DNA of 32,374 nt from a bacterium (GTDB taxonomy: Bacteria; SZUA-182; SZUA-191; JAJRXT01), in contig JAJRXT010000092.1 in the NCBI GenBank assembly GCA_024276125.1, positions 1 to 32,374 on the forward strand. Direction: 5' to 3'. A program made the translations under genes and the position numbers. Within the stretch, counting starts at the first letter, position 1, and each line of letters begins with the position of its first letter. Below, one piece after another: positions 1 to 7,445 of this stretch. The notes under the pieces are model-generated. The model made no database searches. It saw nothing but the letters and a program-made list of their open reading frames with translations, and was not told the origin of the DNA.

Positions 1-225
1 CTTTCAAAATCCGATACTTACACCTAACCAGTTGATAAGGCTAAAGGCACAACACTTTGATACAAATTTTACCTAATAATTTCTGATAGTTACGATTGTC
101 AAAATTTTATAATTTCCTATACAGAAACGTAAAGAGATTTTTAAATCGGGTTAAACCCTTTGTGTTCTTATGTGGTAAAAAACTATTGTGAATTCACGAG
201 ATATGACCTTCTACAGTATAAGCAT

Positions 226-492
226 CTACTTTTTTTTATAAATATCCTTGCGGTGTCGCACTCGGTAAAGATAGACAGCGTCGTTTTCAATATCATACCT
301 AATCCGATAATCTTTTCCCACCCTTATGCTCCATTGCCCAATTATCATATTGGCTAATTTTTTGCCAATATAAGGATTGACTGCTAGCTGATTCTTTTTT
401 TCTAAAATCCACTTAGCCGCCTTGGGGTCAATTTTATTTAAATCTTTGACAAAAGCTTTGGTTGCAATAACTTGGTATCTTTTACCCGGCAT
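226..492 (-). CDS. RelE/ParE-family toxin of a type II toxin-antitoxin pair
   Basis: An 88-residue protein with the compact RelE/ParE pattern: an N-terminal helix pair (KAFVKDLNKIDPKAAKWILEK), then the beta-sheet core with QWSIRVGKDYRIRYDI and the ending YLYRVRHRKDIYKK. The family consists of ribosome-dependent mRNA endonucleases (RelE) or gyrase poisons (ParE). The conserved Arg/His/Lys-rich C-terminus favours the RelE/StbE mRNA-interferase side, which is inference. The ATG overlaps the end of the upstream antitoxin gene by 11 bases, so translation is probably coupled. Length and motifs are complete, so the toxin is probably functional. Confidence 0.88.
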   Translation of the reverse strand: MPGKRYQVIATKAFVKDLNKIDPKAAKWILEKKNQLAVNPYIGKKLANMIIGQWSIRVGKDYRIRYDIENDAVYLYRVRHRKDIYKKK

Positions 493-814
493 ACTCTATC
501 TTCTTATTCAAGATACTATCAAGCTCTTCTTCGCTAACACCATCTCCTTCTTTAATCTCTTTATAGCCTTCTTGGAGGCTCTTTTGAAACTCGGGGTCTA
601 ATTGTTCTGCCATTGTGTCTATCATATCAACTAAATTCTCGTAATCTTCTACTCCTAACCAAACCATTGCCGGATTGCCGCGGTTGGTAATTAGGTAAGG
701 GGTATGCTCAAAACAAACCTTGCCCATAATAGGAGAAAAAGCTCGACGGACTTTTTCTGCTGTTATGCTTGGCAGTTCTGCTATTGGTGTAGGAAGATAC
801 TTTTTTATTTTCAC
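482..814 (-). CDS. Phd/YefM-like antitoxin
   Basis: A 110-residue protein directly upstream of the RelE-type toxin. Residues about 10-65 (ELPSITAEKVRRAFSPIMG through YLITNRGNPAMVWLGVEDYENL) match the Phd/YefM fold, which binds the operon's own promoter. The acidic tail (about residues 70-105, rich in Glu and Asp) would wrap the toxin. The start is GTG at 814, chosen because an AGGAGAG Shine-Dalgarno lies about 8 bases upstream and partly overlaps the stop codon of the preceding lipoprotein gene. Antitoxin and toxin may therefore be transcribed with the lipoprotein as well as autoregulated. Confidence 0.85.
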   Translation of the reverse strand: MKIKKYLPTPIAELPSITAEKVRRAFSPIMGKVCFEHTPYLITNRGNPAMVWLGVEDYENLVDMIDTMAEQLDPEFQKSLQEGYKEIKEGDGVSEEELDSILNKKIEYAG

Positions 815-824
815 TTTTTCTCTC

Positions 825-2084
825 CTATTGCACCGCTCGATAGCTTATAAAATGTTTACCTTTTTGTCTGATTTCTATATTACCAAATTTTATCGTATTT
901 ACCAAATTATTATAGCGGCTGTACAGCTTTAAAGTTACATTATGATTACCGGCAGGCAGGCTTATGCGCGATAGCTGAATATTTTTAGGCAGGCTGAGCC
1001 AGCTTCTGGTATCGGCTTTATTGGTGGCGTGAAAAAACATAAGCGCCAGATGTCCGGCAATCGGATTTTTGGTCTCTTTACCTATTTGATGCGCCAGCGC
1101 TATTTTGCCTGCGGTTACTACGCTTTGTTTTGCCAGCATGCGCATATTTTTTTCTTTTAATTCACGAATGGCGGTTTTTTCTATATCATTTAGAACATAA
1201 GTACGGTCATAGTATCTGCCGTCTACATAAACTTCGGCAAAGGCTGTCAAACTTTTGCGCCGGTGGTATACGGGAATGGCGATCACCCTGGTTTCCTGAT
1301 GCTTTTGTGGCGATCGGCCGCTTTCAAAAAAAACGATCAACTCGCCATAACTTTTATCAGCAGCCTGCGGCTTAGCCCTGCCAAAAAGATTCCGCCATTT
1401 TAAATCATTCGCTGGATCGTTGTTTTCCTGCTTTCTTCCGGCTCTGCCGGCAATACGTCTTAAATCATTTTTTATAAGCGGAAATTGCTGCATTATGCGG
1501 GCTACTTTTTCATAATCAATATATGCGTCTTCCGACTGGCCGTTCATTTCAAATATAAGCCCTGATAAATAAATGGAGAATGGATTTAATTTATAATCGC
1601 ATTTACAAAGCTTACTGTATCGTTTTAGTTTCTGGTTGATGCGCCGCACCTCCACCATAGCGCCTTCTAAATCACCCAGCATGAGATAATCCATAGCCAG
1701 ATAGGTATTAATCAGGATTTTTTCAAAATCCTCTCCCTTATATTTTAATACATAATCAGTAGCCGCCAGACTGGCTATCTGCCGGCTTACGCTTATCATG
1801 TCCAGTTTTTCGCTTAACTTATCCGCTTTAAGGAAGTATTTGATACTGTTTTTATAATCCCCCGCATAATGATATGAAATAGCGGTATCAAGTAGCGCCA
1901 GTAATTCCTCATTACCGATTTTGCCTATCTGCTTGGTATATTCAATAGCGGCATCCTTAAACTCACGGCGGTTAAACAACGTACGCGCAGCTTTGGTGTT
2001 GCGCATATAACCGGCGCAACCGGATAAAAATACTAATGATATAATAATCAGATTTTGATAGAATTTTAGTTTACTGCGTTTCAT
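825..2084 (-). CDS. TPR-containing outer-membrane lipoprotein, COG3014-like
   Basis: A 419-residue protein with a lipoprotein signal peptide: basic start, hydrophobic stretch, lipobox LSGC with the lipidated Cys at residue 23. Residues about 30-210 are helical repeats of TPR type (RREFKDAAIEYTKQIG, YHYAGDYKNSIKYFLKADKL). The segment INTYLAMDYLMLGDLEGAM followed by VEVRRINQK is the signature I associate with the uncharacterised COG3014 family. The C-terminal 180 residues look like beta-rich sequence. The biochemical role is unknown; an envelope-associated scaffold is the reasonable guess. Its stop codon overlaps the ribosome-binding site of the downstream antitoxin gene. Confidence 0.75.
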   Translation of the reverse strand: MKRSKLKFYQNLIIISLVFLSGCAGYMRNTKAARTLFNRREFKDAAIEYTKQIGKIGNEELLALLDTAISYHYAGDYKNSIKYFLKADKLSEKLDMISVSRQIASLAATDYVLKYKGEDFEKILINTYLAMDYLMLGDLEGAMVEVRRINQKLKRYSKLCKCDYKLNPFSIYLSGLIFEMNGQSEDAYIDYEKVARIMQQFPLIKNDLRRIAGRAGRKQENNDPANDLKWRNLFGRAKPQAADKSYGELIVFFESGRSPQKHQETRVIAIPVYHRRKSLTAFAEVYVDGRYYDRTYVLNDIEKTAIRELKEKNMRMLAKQSVVTAGKIALAHQIGKETKNPIAGHLALMFFHATNKADTRSWLSLPKNIQLSRISLPAGNHNVTLKLYSRYNNLVNTIKFGNIEIRQKGKHFISYRAVQ

Positions 2085-2160
2085 ATATGGAATGTTCGGT
2101 TAGGTTGTTGTCTTCTGGCAAAGGATTAATAATTCATATTATGTAAAAATAATAATCTCA

Positions 2161-2355
2161 CTGTAGGGTGGATTAAGGTGTCTTATATAACAGGTGTTCG
2201 TTATAAATTAAAGACAATAAAATTATGTAATGATTACCCCGAATCCACCTCCATTGCTCACCGCTAAGGTGTGGTGGATTCGCAACTGTCATAAAACGTA
2301 ATCTTAAGCATATTTTTTAAGCTCTTTCCCAATACGGGCTTGATCCACCCTACAG
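2161..2355 (+). repeat. ~195-bp palindromic element, family 2, copy 1
   Basis: Perfect 13-bp terminal inverted repeats (CTGTAGGGTGGAT at 2161, ATCCACCCTACAG ending at 2355) enclose a central hairpin: GAATCCACC at 2241-2249 pairs with GGTGGATTC at 2273-2281. The loop contains ATTGCTCACCGCTA at 2253-2266. There is no ORF inside. Related copies lie at 7041-7238, 18470-18664 (inverted) and a half copy at 26050-26155. The form is that of a MITE, but no clear target-site duplication is visible. Confidence 0.85.
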
Positions 2356-2372
2356 TTATGCGTAAGGTGAAG

Positions 2373-2630
2373 TTACTTAAGAGCAGATTCGGCTGCCGGT
2401 ATTCCTATTTCATAAAGGAAATCAGGAGACATATCAGCCTCATTCTTCCAGACTATTGTATCTAAATCTGGATTAACCCGCACAGTTTTAAAATAGTTAA
2501 TATCTTTTAGGGGTTCAAATATTTCCCCGTCTAGGCGGGGCGCTAGATCAACTATACGCACACTGCCATCCTTAAAAGTTAACAATAACTTATATTCCGA
2601 TATATAGGCTGCATCCTTTACAAATTGCAT
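2373..2630 (-). CDS. DUF2442 domain protein
   Basis: An 85-residue protein matching DUF2442 throughout: YKLLLTFKDGSVRIVDLAPRL, then a GEIFEPLKDINYFKTVRVN segment and DTIVWKNEADMSPDFLYEIG. DUF2442 proteins are small, of unknown biochemical function, and commonly sit beside DUF4160 genes in toxin-antitoxin-like pairs. Here the ATG follows the DUF4160 stop by 10 bases, and the TAGGAG ribosome-binding site overlaps that stop, so the two are a translational unit. The reading frame is intact although its partner is 5'-truncated. Confidence 0.85.
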   Translation of the reverse strand: MQFVKDAAYISEYKLLLTFKDGSVRIVDLAPRLDGEIFEPLKDINYFKTVRVNPDLDTIVWKNEADMSPDFLYEIGIPAAESALK

Positions 2631-2640
2631 ATATTTTCTC

Positions 2641-2856
2641 CTAAACCAAAGGTGTAATTTTATTTAAGGGCTTGCCTGCCATAGCAAGCCTCCAGTCATT
2701 CATAAGCTCATCCTGATGTTCAAAAGCCCATTCCATGACTAATGAGATAATCCGTTTAGGTAAATATCCCTCAATAAGTTTTAAATCTGCAATAGAGAAA
2801 ACCCCGACCATTTCCCCGTACTTGGCGTGAAAGTAATGAAGAACTGGCAAAATCAA
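2641..2856 (-). pseudogene. DUF4160 gene lacking its 5' end
   Basis: The 71-residue frame matches the DUF4160 core and C-terminus: HYFHAKYGEMVGVFSIADL, EGYLPKRIISLVMEWAFEH and NDWRLAMAGKPLNKITPLV. Family members usually begin with about 20 more residues (start Met, a short strand, then the His-rich HNPPHFHA region). Here the frame can start only at a TTG (2856) just before HYFHA, and upstream DNA encodes a different protein in another frame. I read this as a deletion junction. A shortened protein could still be made, because the downstream DUF2442 ribosome-binding site depends on this stop. Partner of DUF2442. Confidence 0.65.
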
Positions 2857-2932
2857 TTACCTCCTCCAGCTTATTTTCGGGAAGCATATTAATTATTTCC
2901 TCAAGCTTTTGTTTAGCTTCCAAAACTTGCAT
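2771..2932 (-). pseudogene. DUF2281-like N-terminal fragment fused out of frame to DUF4160
   Basis: Starting at ATG 2932 the frame reads MQVLEAKQKLEEIINMLPEN then KLEEVIDFAS. This resembles the N-terminus of the short DUF2281 antitoxin-like proteins (the LPEDKLEEVLDF pattern). Beyond about residue 30 the frame runs through DUF4160-coding DNA in the wrong register and stops after 53 codons. The junction lies at about 2843-2856. The whole looks like a deletion that joined the beginning of one toxin-antitoxin gene to the middle of another. Confidence 0.5.
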
Positions 2933-3098
2933 GTTTTCCTTCTGCTAAAGTCTTCTTAAAGTCCGCACTATAGCCAATAGCCGCCCGAATACCCTTTTGC
3001 GTCAAATGCGGGTATTCGTCAATAATCTTTTTAATATTCATGCCGTCTGCCCAAAAATCAAGTATCAGCGAGACCCATATCCGTGTGCCCTTAAATAC
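2913..3098 (-). pseudogene. DUF433 gene remnant (5' end lost)
   Basis: One minus-strand frame encodes VFKGTRIWVSLILDFWADGM, then IIDEYPHLTQKGIRAAIGYS and ADFKK. This is the core of DUF433 antitoxin-like proteins (normally preceded by about 20 residues ending in GxPVFKGTRI). No start codon or family N-terminus is present, because the upstream DNA is the 3' end of the YgiT-type gene, read in a different frame. The remnant ends at a TAA (2913-2915), overlapping the start of the DUF2281-like fragment. Confidence 0.7.
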
Positions 3099-3103
3099 AC
3101 TGT

Positions 3104-3331
3104 TTACCCCAAACTTACCACATCCACCAATCGTTCTACGGAAATATTTTTTCGGTTAAGTTTAAGTCGTTCCACCTCGTGCAATGTTTCCGCTGTAAGA
3201 TAGCTTTCACCGCAATGTAAGCAGCTTGTAACTGGTATATTTTCTATTACCAGCAAATCATCTCCCCTGCCATATGTTCTGGCCACCCTGCGAATACGCA
3301 CACCCTCCTTGCCGCAAATATCACATTTCAT
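3104..3331 (-). CDS. YgiT-type zinc-finger protein (MqsA N-terminal-like)
   Basis: A 75-residue protein with two CxxC pairs that would bind one zinc: MKCDICGKEG at the N-terminus and CLHCGESY at about residues 37-44. A helical tail follows (ETLHEVERLKLNRKN). This is the YgiT-type zinc-finger domain found in MqsA-like antitoxins and as small stand-alone proteins next to toxins. Its ATG overlaps the restored stop of the upstream PIN gene by 3 bases. No DUF4258 or MqsR toxin partner is visible; the DNA after it encodes only the DUF433 stump. It may be an orphan antitoxin. Confidence 0.78.
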   Translation of the reverse strand: MKCDICGKEGVRIRRVARTYGRGDDLLVIENIPVTSCLHCGESYLTAETLHEVERLKLNRKNISVERLVDVVSLG

Positions 3332-3704
3332 CCCCCGCTAAACAGCGCCAATCCCTCAATATATCTATAATGCTTCCAGTTTCTGGTCATTAAGGGTAAA
3401 TTCTTAGTTTGACAGGTAGCCGCTATGAGAGCATCTTCTTAGCCAAATCCTGATATTTGGTCCGTAGCGTATAATATTCTTTCGCTATTTGGTTATCCAA
3501 ATTAATAAGTCTCAACTTAGATAAAACATTTAAAATGGCTTTCTTTTCCGAGTTTTTTAGCCCCTTTTTTGATAAAAGTTCCTTCTTGGTTATTACTGAA
3601 TAATAAACTTGGATTTTTGTGTTTTGCAAAATACTTCTATAATGACAACGGTTTAGATAATCAATTAGAATATCTGTATCTACTAAGAAGTTGACTTTTG
3701 CCAT
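3328..3704 (-). pseudogene. PIN-domain (VapC-type) toxin, frameshifted
   Basis: The 93-codon open frame begins MAKVNFLVDTDILIDYLNR with the PIN acidic residues D9 and D15, and has the mid-domain Glu in ITKKELLSK. After QDLAKK it runs into a stop. Reading on in another frame restores DALIAATCQTKNLPLMTRNW and a normal PIN ending, to a TGA at 3328-3330. One missing base near 3435-3445 explains this. The lost part carries the later PIN acidic residue (Asp of DALIAAT), so the 93-residue product should be inactive as an RNase. The restored stop overlaps the next ATG, as expected in an intact operon. Confidence 0.8.
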
Positions 3705-3946
3705 TCAAATATCTTTTTTAAAAATGCCTCATCTGTTTTATGTTTTGATTTTTCCCGAAGGTGATTTACGTGTTCGACTGAGTCTTCAACTTCCCCATAG
3801 CCAAAAGGGATAAGTTTTTCCTTAACGATCTCCTCTAATAAACGCACTGGATAGACGCCCCTTCTCCTAGCCTCCTTTTTAACCAATTCCTTTAATTCGG
3901 CATCAAATGAGATCGTCCATCTTTCCTTACTTCATTTGGTTTTCAT
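3683..3946 (-). pseudogene. VapB-like antitoxin with early in-frame stop
   Basis: The intact frame would start at ATG 3946, with an AGGAGT ribosome-binding site about 7 bases upstream. It would read MKTK, stop (TGA, 3932-3934), SKERWTISFDAELKELVKKE and continue to KKIFEWQKSTS. The N-terminal WTISFDAELKELVKKEARRR is antitoxin-like (short strand then helices) and immediately precedes the PIN gene, overlapping it by 22 bases. One substitution (CGA or GGA to TGA) would explain the stop. A shorter product from TTG 3886 is possible but lacks the DNA-binding strand. Both members of this pair are thus damaged. Confidence 0.65.
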
Positions 3947-4117
3947 AATCATTACTCCTGATTATTAGATTCCTATCATTATAATCATATTGTATTACAT
4001 TCGCCTGCTGTAGGCAAGCCGGAATTCTTTTCTATGCGAGCAGGTTAAAGTTATGTATAATGTTATAGATATGTAGTTTTGGCGGGAATGACAGGTACTT
4101 TTGCAAGAGCCTTTAGA

Positions 4118-5026
4118 ATGAAAGATTATTACCATATTTTAGGAATCAAACAATTTGCCGCAGCTAAAGACATTAAAAAAGCCTACCGCAGGCTCGCTCT
4201 TTTATATCATCCCGATAAAAATCCTAACAATAAAGAATCAGAAGAAAAATTTAAGATTATTCTGGAAGCTTATCAAATTCTGGGGGACGAGGAAAAACGC
4301 AAGTCTTATGACTTGTTCTATGAAGCCGATTTTAAATTTGAAGATTACAGGGAAAGCCCGCCTAAGGCGTATGAATATTCTTATACGCGTACGAAAAAGA
4401 CAGCCAAAGCAACACCCGTTGAGGATAAAGATATAGACGTCTTTTCTGGAAAAAAATTCGTTCTGCATCAATTTAATGAATATATAAAAAACCTAAAATC
4501 AAGCTATACGGAATCCGTAATTTCCAAAAAACGTACGATTTGCCCCAAATGCGCAGGACGCGGAATAAGATGGCTTTTTGTATTTTGTACAAATTGTAAT
4601 AGCGCCGGTTATTGCTATGAAATAAATGATAAAAATTATGAAATTTGTCCGGCCTGCAAAGGCGCCGGCTGGGGCGACGTCTTTTTTGGCGAGTGTCTGT
4701 GCGATTATTGTCAGGGACAGGGCGTTGTAAAGCCAAAAGTCTCCGGAGGGGCTGCTTGTTTTCACTGCGGCGGCTTCGGCTGGAGTCTAAAAGACAGTCT
4801 TTGGCGCAAAATATTGTCTTTCCCCTATGGGGCGTTTATTTGTTTTAAGGAAGAGTGTTATATTTGTAAAGGCAGCGGGCGCAATCCCCAAAGAAAGGAA
4901 AAAAGTCCGGCTAATTGGTGTCCTGCTTGTCAGGGATATGGCTGGGTCGGCATAAATTTTCTGCAAAGAAAGATAATCTGCCTGCGCTGTATGGGACGCG
5001 GCTGGCGCAAAGAAAAAAAGGTTTAA
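4118..5026 (+). CDS. J-domain protein with eight CxxCxGxG-type zinc motifs
   Basis: Residues 3-68 are a canonical J domain (YYHILGI, helix [19 protein letters not shown] with HPD at 31-33), which stimulates DnaK ATPase. After a linker (70-140) come eight CxxC motifs, mostly followed by xGxG: C142/C145, C157/C160, C177/C180, C195/C198, C214/C217, C247/C250, C268/C271 and C288/C291. Classical DnaJ has four such motifs plus two substrate-binding domains; here the beta-sandwich domains are absent and the protein ends 11 residues after the last motif. I start it at ATG 4118 ([10 protein letters not shown]); the frame is open back to TTG 4079. It converges on the UroD-like gene, with stop codons overlapping in TTAA at 5023-5026. 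Probably a specialised co-chaperone; client unknown. Confidence 0.82.
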   Translation: MKDYYHILGIKQFAAAKDIKKAYRRLALLYHPDKNPNNKESEEKFKIILEAYQILGDEEKRKSYDLFYEADFKFEDYRESPPKAYEYSYTRTKKTAKATPVEDKDIDVFSGKKFVLHQFNEYIKNLKSSYTESVISKKRTICPKCAGRGIRWLFVFCTNCNSAGYCYEINDKNYEICPACKGAGWGDVFFGECLCDYCQGQGVVKPKVSGGAACFHCGGFGWSLKDSLWRKILSFPYGAFICFKEECYICKGSGRNPQRKEKSPANWCPACQGYGWVGINFLQRKIICLRCMGRGWRKEKKV

Positions 5027-6012
5027 GTTTGCGGCATATCTATAGCGGCTCTGGCGGCATGTAGCCTCCAGTCCTGTACGTTTGGATTAAGTACGCAGCC
5101 GGGTCCTATAATCAGCCGCTTCCCCCTAGTCTGCTTTATTGCATCCAATACCTGCTGAGTTATTTGAGCTGTAGTGCCGTGAGTCATAGTTTCCTCATGG
5201 TCCAAACCCCCGACAACACAACCGCCATATTTGGCTACCGCCTCTCCTAAAGTAGGTCTGGTGCGCCGATCATGCCAATTTATAGCCTGCACCGGATAGT
5301 CTACCAATAAATCAAACATTATCTCCTCACCGTGAATATGCAGTATATTAAAGCTGGTATTATCTTCTGTGGTATTTAAGATGCGCATATCGTAGGCTTT
5401 GCCGAACTCATGGTATTTTTCCTCGCTCAATGGAGTGTAACTTGCCCACTTAGTAGCAAAAAATATCCCGTCAACGCCTAACTCTATACAGTGATGAGTA
5501 AAATCAATACTAGTTTGGGTGATTACCTCTAATCCGGCGTGTAATTGTTCAGGATAATTTTGCAGGTGGTCAAGCAATACCTCATTCCCAGCCATTTTAG
5601 AGGCCGTGGTTAAGGGAGAAAAAATTGTTTGTAACATGGGGACTTCGCCCTTTAATTGCTCAGCTAAAATTTTTATACATTCCAGTTGATTTCCCAACAC
5701 GCCTTCTGTTGGATTAAGCGGTTCTAACAGTTCCCAGTCTGTTGGTTCATGTATGGCATGGCAGCTTGCTTCGGCAGTTCTGGCGTTTTTTTCATGGGGT
5801 TTTATTTTTACTCCCCAATCGAATACTGAATAAAGACCATTGGGCATTAATTTTATAAAATCCAGATCATAGCGGTTCTGGAATTGTATAATAGCCTGAG
5901 CCAGTTTATAAGGGTTATTATCAAGCTCTGGAAAGTGATGCCATAAAGAAATAGGCGGACGGTCTACTTCCTGACCATTTATACAGGCTTGCAGGCGTTC
6001 CCTTTTGGTCAT
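5023..6012 (-). CDS. Uroporphyrinogen decarboxylase-family (URO-D) protein
   Basis: A 329-residue protein beginning [20 protein letters not shown], the standard opening of the URO-D superfamily, with later family segments ([45 protein letters not shown], and [20 protein letters not shown] near the end). True HemE decarboxylates uroporphyrinogen III. Many relatives instead act in methyl transfer (MtaA/MtbA-like) or are unassigned, and no other haem gene is nearby, so the substrate is left open. The ATG at 6012 is preferred over an upstream start because AAGGAG lies 7 bases before it. Confidence 0.82.
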   Translation of the reverse strand: MTKRERLQACINGQEVDRPPISLWHHFPELDNNPYKLAQAIIQFQNRYDLDFIKLMPNGLYSVFDWGVKIKPHEKNARTAEASCHAIHEPTDWELLEPLNPTEGVLGNQLECIKILAEQLKGEVPMLQTIFSPLTTASKMAGNEVLLDHLQNYPEQLHAGLEVITQTSIDFTHHCIELGVDGIFFATKWASYTPLSEEKYHEFGKAYDMRILNTTEDNTSFNILHIHGEEIMFDLLVDYPVQAINWHDRRTRPTLGEAVAKYGGCVVGGLDHEETMTHGTTAQITQQVLDAIKQTRGKRLIIGPGCVLNPNVQDWRLHAARAAIDMPQT

Positions 6013-6056
6013 TGTTTGCTCCTTGAAATTATGCCGTTTGCAATTAAACAATATTT

Positions 6057-6084
6057 AGTATAATATTTTGCAATAACAAATCAA
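6057..6084 (-). promoter_or_regulatory. Probable sigma-70-type promoter for the URO-D gene
   Basis: On the minus strand TTGATT (6084-6079), a 16-base spacer and TATACT (6062-6057) lie about 45 bases before the ATG at 6012. Good match to consensus and correct placement; not tested. Confidence 0.4.
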
Positions 6085-6175
6085 TTTCTTATGTTATCTT
6101 AGCAAATTTAAGTAAAAAATCAAGCCCTAGTTCAAGATCAGGGCTGTTTACTTGTATAACAGGAGAATAAAAATA

Positions 6176-6709
6176 ATGCACCATAAATTGTTATCAATAC
6201 AAGATCGGGCGAAAAATATTCAAATGTTCATTATGGATATAGACGGAGTTTTGACAGATGGACGTATTATTTATACATCTGACGGACAAGAGATGAAGAA
6301 TTTTGACGTACGCGACGGATTCGGTATTCGCTTGGCTCATCGCGCCGGCATAAAAACAACGGTTATTACGGCACGGCAATCCAGTATAGTAGCCAGGCGC
6401 AGTTTGGAATTGGAAATTACGGAAATACGTCAGAATGCGCTCAAAAAGCTGCCGGTTTATGAGGAAATTTTGCTAAAATATCAATTACAAGACGAACAAA
6501 TAGCCTATATAGGCGATGATTTGATTGACATGCCCATATTAAGAAGGGTGGGTTTATCAATAACCGTAGCTGACGCGCATCCCGAAGTAAAGCAAATGGT
6601 ACATTATATTACTGAAAATAAGGGAGGAAGGGGAGCTGTACGCGAGAGTATTGAAATGATTTTAAAAGCGCAGGGAAGCTGGCAGAAGGCTACAGAGCGT
6701 TATTTTTGA
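6176..6709 (+). CDS. kdsC: 3-deoxy-D-manno-octulosonate 8-phosphate phosphatase (KdsC-like HAD)
   Basis: A 177-residue HAD phosphatase of the KdsC/YrbI type. It removes phosphate from Kdo-8-phosphate to give Kdo for LPS inner core. Visible motifs: IMDIDGVLTDG with nucleophile D21 and acid/base D23, then motif II in VITARQS, the conserved Lys in NALKKLP, and motif IV GDDLIDMPIL. The length matches stand-alone tetrameric KdsC, without cap domain. I start at ATG 6176, 10 bases after AGGAG (6161-6165), rather than at the in-frame TTG 24 bases upstream. It is monocistronic: a 14-bp hairpin follows the stop by 6 bases. NeuAc-9-P-type or other sugar-phosphate relatives are less likely given lpxD in the window. 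Confidence 0.88.
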   Translation: MHHKLLSIQDRAKNIQMFIMDIDGVLTDGRIIYTSDGQEMKNFDVRDGFGIRLAHRAGIKTTVITARQSSIVARRSLELEITEIRQNALKKLPVYEEILLKYQLQDEQIAYIGDDLIDMPILRRVGLSITVADAHPEVKQMVHYITENKGGRGAVRESIEMILKAQGSWQKATERYF

Positions 6710-6715
6710 TACCTG

Positions 6716-6746
6716 ATTACACCGTTCTATGGTAGAACGGTGTAAT
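6716..6746 (+). terminator. Strong hairpin after kdsC
   Basis: A perfect 14-bp stem (ATTACACCGTTCTA with TAGAACGGTGTAAT) with a 3-base loop begins 6 bases after the kdsC stop. Only a short T run follows (TTT), so termination efficiency is uncertain, but position and stability fit a transcript end. Confidence 0.7.
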
Positions 6747-6893
6747 TTAAAACCTTGCATTTGTATAATGTGAATGTTAAAATTCAGTCGAAATTTGCGT
6801 CTTTATAACTTTTTTACGAAAGTATCAAATTTGTTAACTCGCCTTACGCACAAAATAAAGATAGACTAATATGGCTTGTAGAATGTCAAATTC

Positions 6894-7405
6894 CAAAGCT
6901 CAAATGTCAAATGAATGCCAAAATCCAAATGACAAAACAGCTTGATTAAAAAAAATACGATGAACTTATAAAAATGCAGTGCCTCTTGTCTGTTTTTAAA
7001 TAAATAAGTCACCTTACGCAAAAAAACTGATGACACCATATGTAGGGTGGATTAAGGGGTTTTATCTAACAGGTATTCTTATATAAATTAAGGACAATAA
7101 CTTATTAAAAGATTACCCCGAATCCACCACGTCTAGCGGCGAACAATTTGCAGATGCGGTGGGTCCGCAACTATCAAATACGTACGTCCAGCATATTTTT
7201 TTAGGCTCATACATAATACGGGCTTGACCCACCCTACATTTTAAAGCAGGGTTTGCGTAACATGAGTTAAATATATTAAAATCAGTAAAAACAATGATAA
7301 CTTGGCGCTTAATTAAACGTAATGACAATCAAATAGCGCTATAAGGACATCTTTTGTTATTTTGACATTTGACATTCATTTGTCATTTGGATTTTGACAT
7401 TTGAA
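6894..7405. repeat. Gene-free stretch: outer inverted repeat surrounding a family-2 element
   Basis: The ~700 bases between the kdsC hairpin and mogA hold no gene. Two blocks built of short CAAATGTCAAA / AATCCAAATGAC units lie at about 6894-6939 and 7361-7405 in opposite orientation (AAAATCCAAATGACAAA at 6920-6936, its complement at 7379-7395). Between them lies the family-2 palindrome 7041-7238. The right block runs into the region just before mogA, so an apparent upstream mogA start at 7401 is inside repeat DNA. Confidence 0.7.
7041..7238 (+). repeat. ~195-bp palindromic element, family 2, copy 2 (loop inverted)
   Basis: Ends TGTAGGGTGG (7041) and CCACCCTACA (to 7238) are inverted. The interior matches copy 1 (GATTACCCCGAATCCACC at 7111-7128; GGGCTTGACCCACCCTACA at the end). 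The loop motif is present in the opposite orientation: TAGCGGCGAACAAT at 7134-7147 is the complement of ATTGTTCGCCGCTA. No coding content. Confidence 0.85.
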
Positions 7406-7445
7406 ATTAACGGCTTTGGGGCATCCAAAAATTGAGTTATTAAGT

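Noticed and set aside
1-225. Possible gene or RNA at the window start
   Set aside because: No frame with family resemblance, and no tRNA-like fold or terminator noticed.
6123-6145. AGCCCT / AGGGCT hairpin in the kdsC leader
   Set aside because: Only six pairs with a long loop; it could be a weak leftward terminator, but no minus-strand gene precedes it, so no function is assigned.
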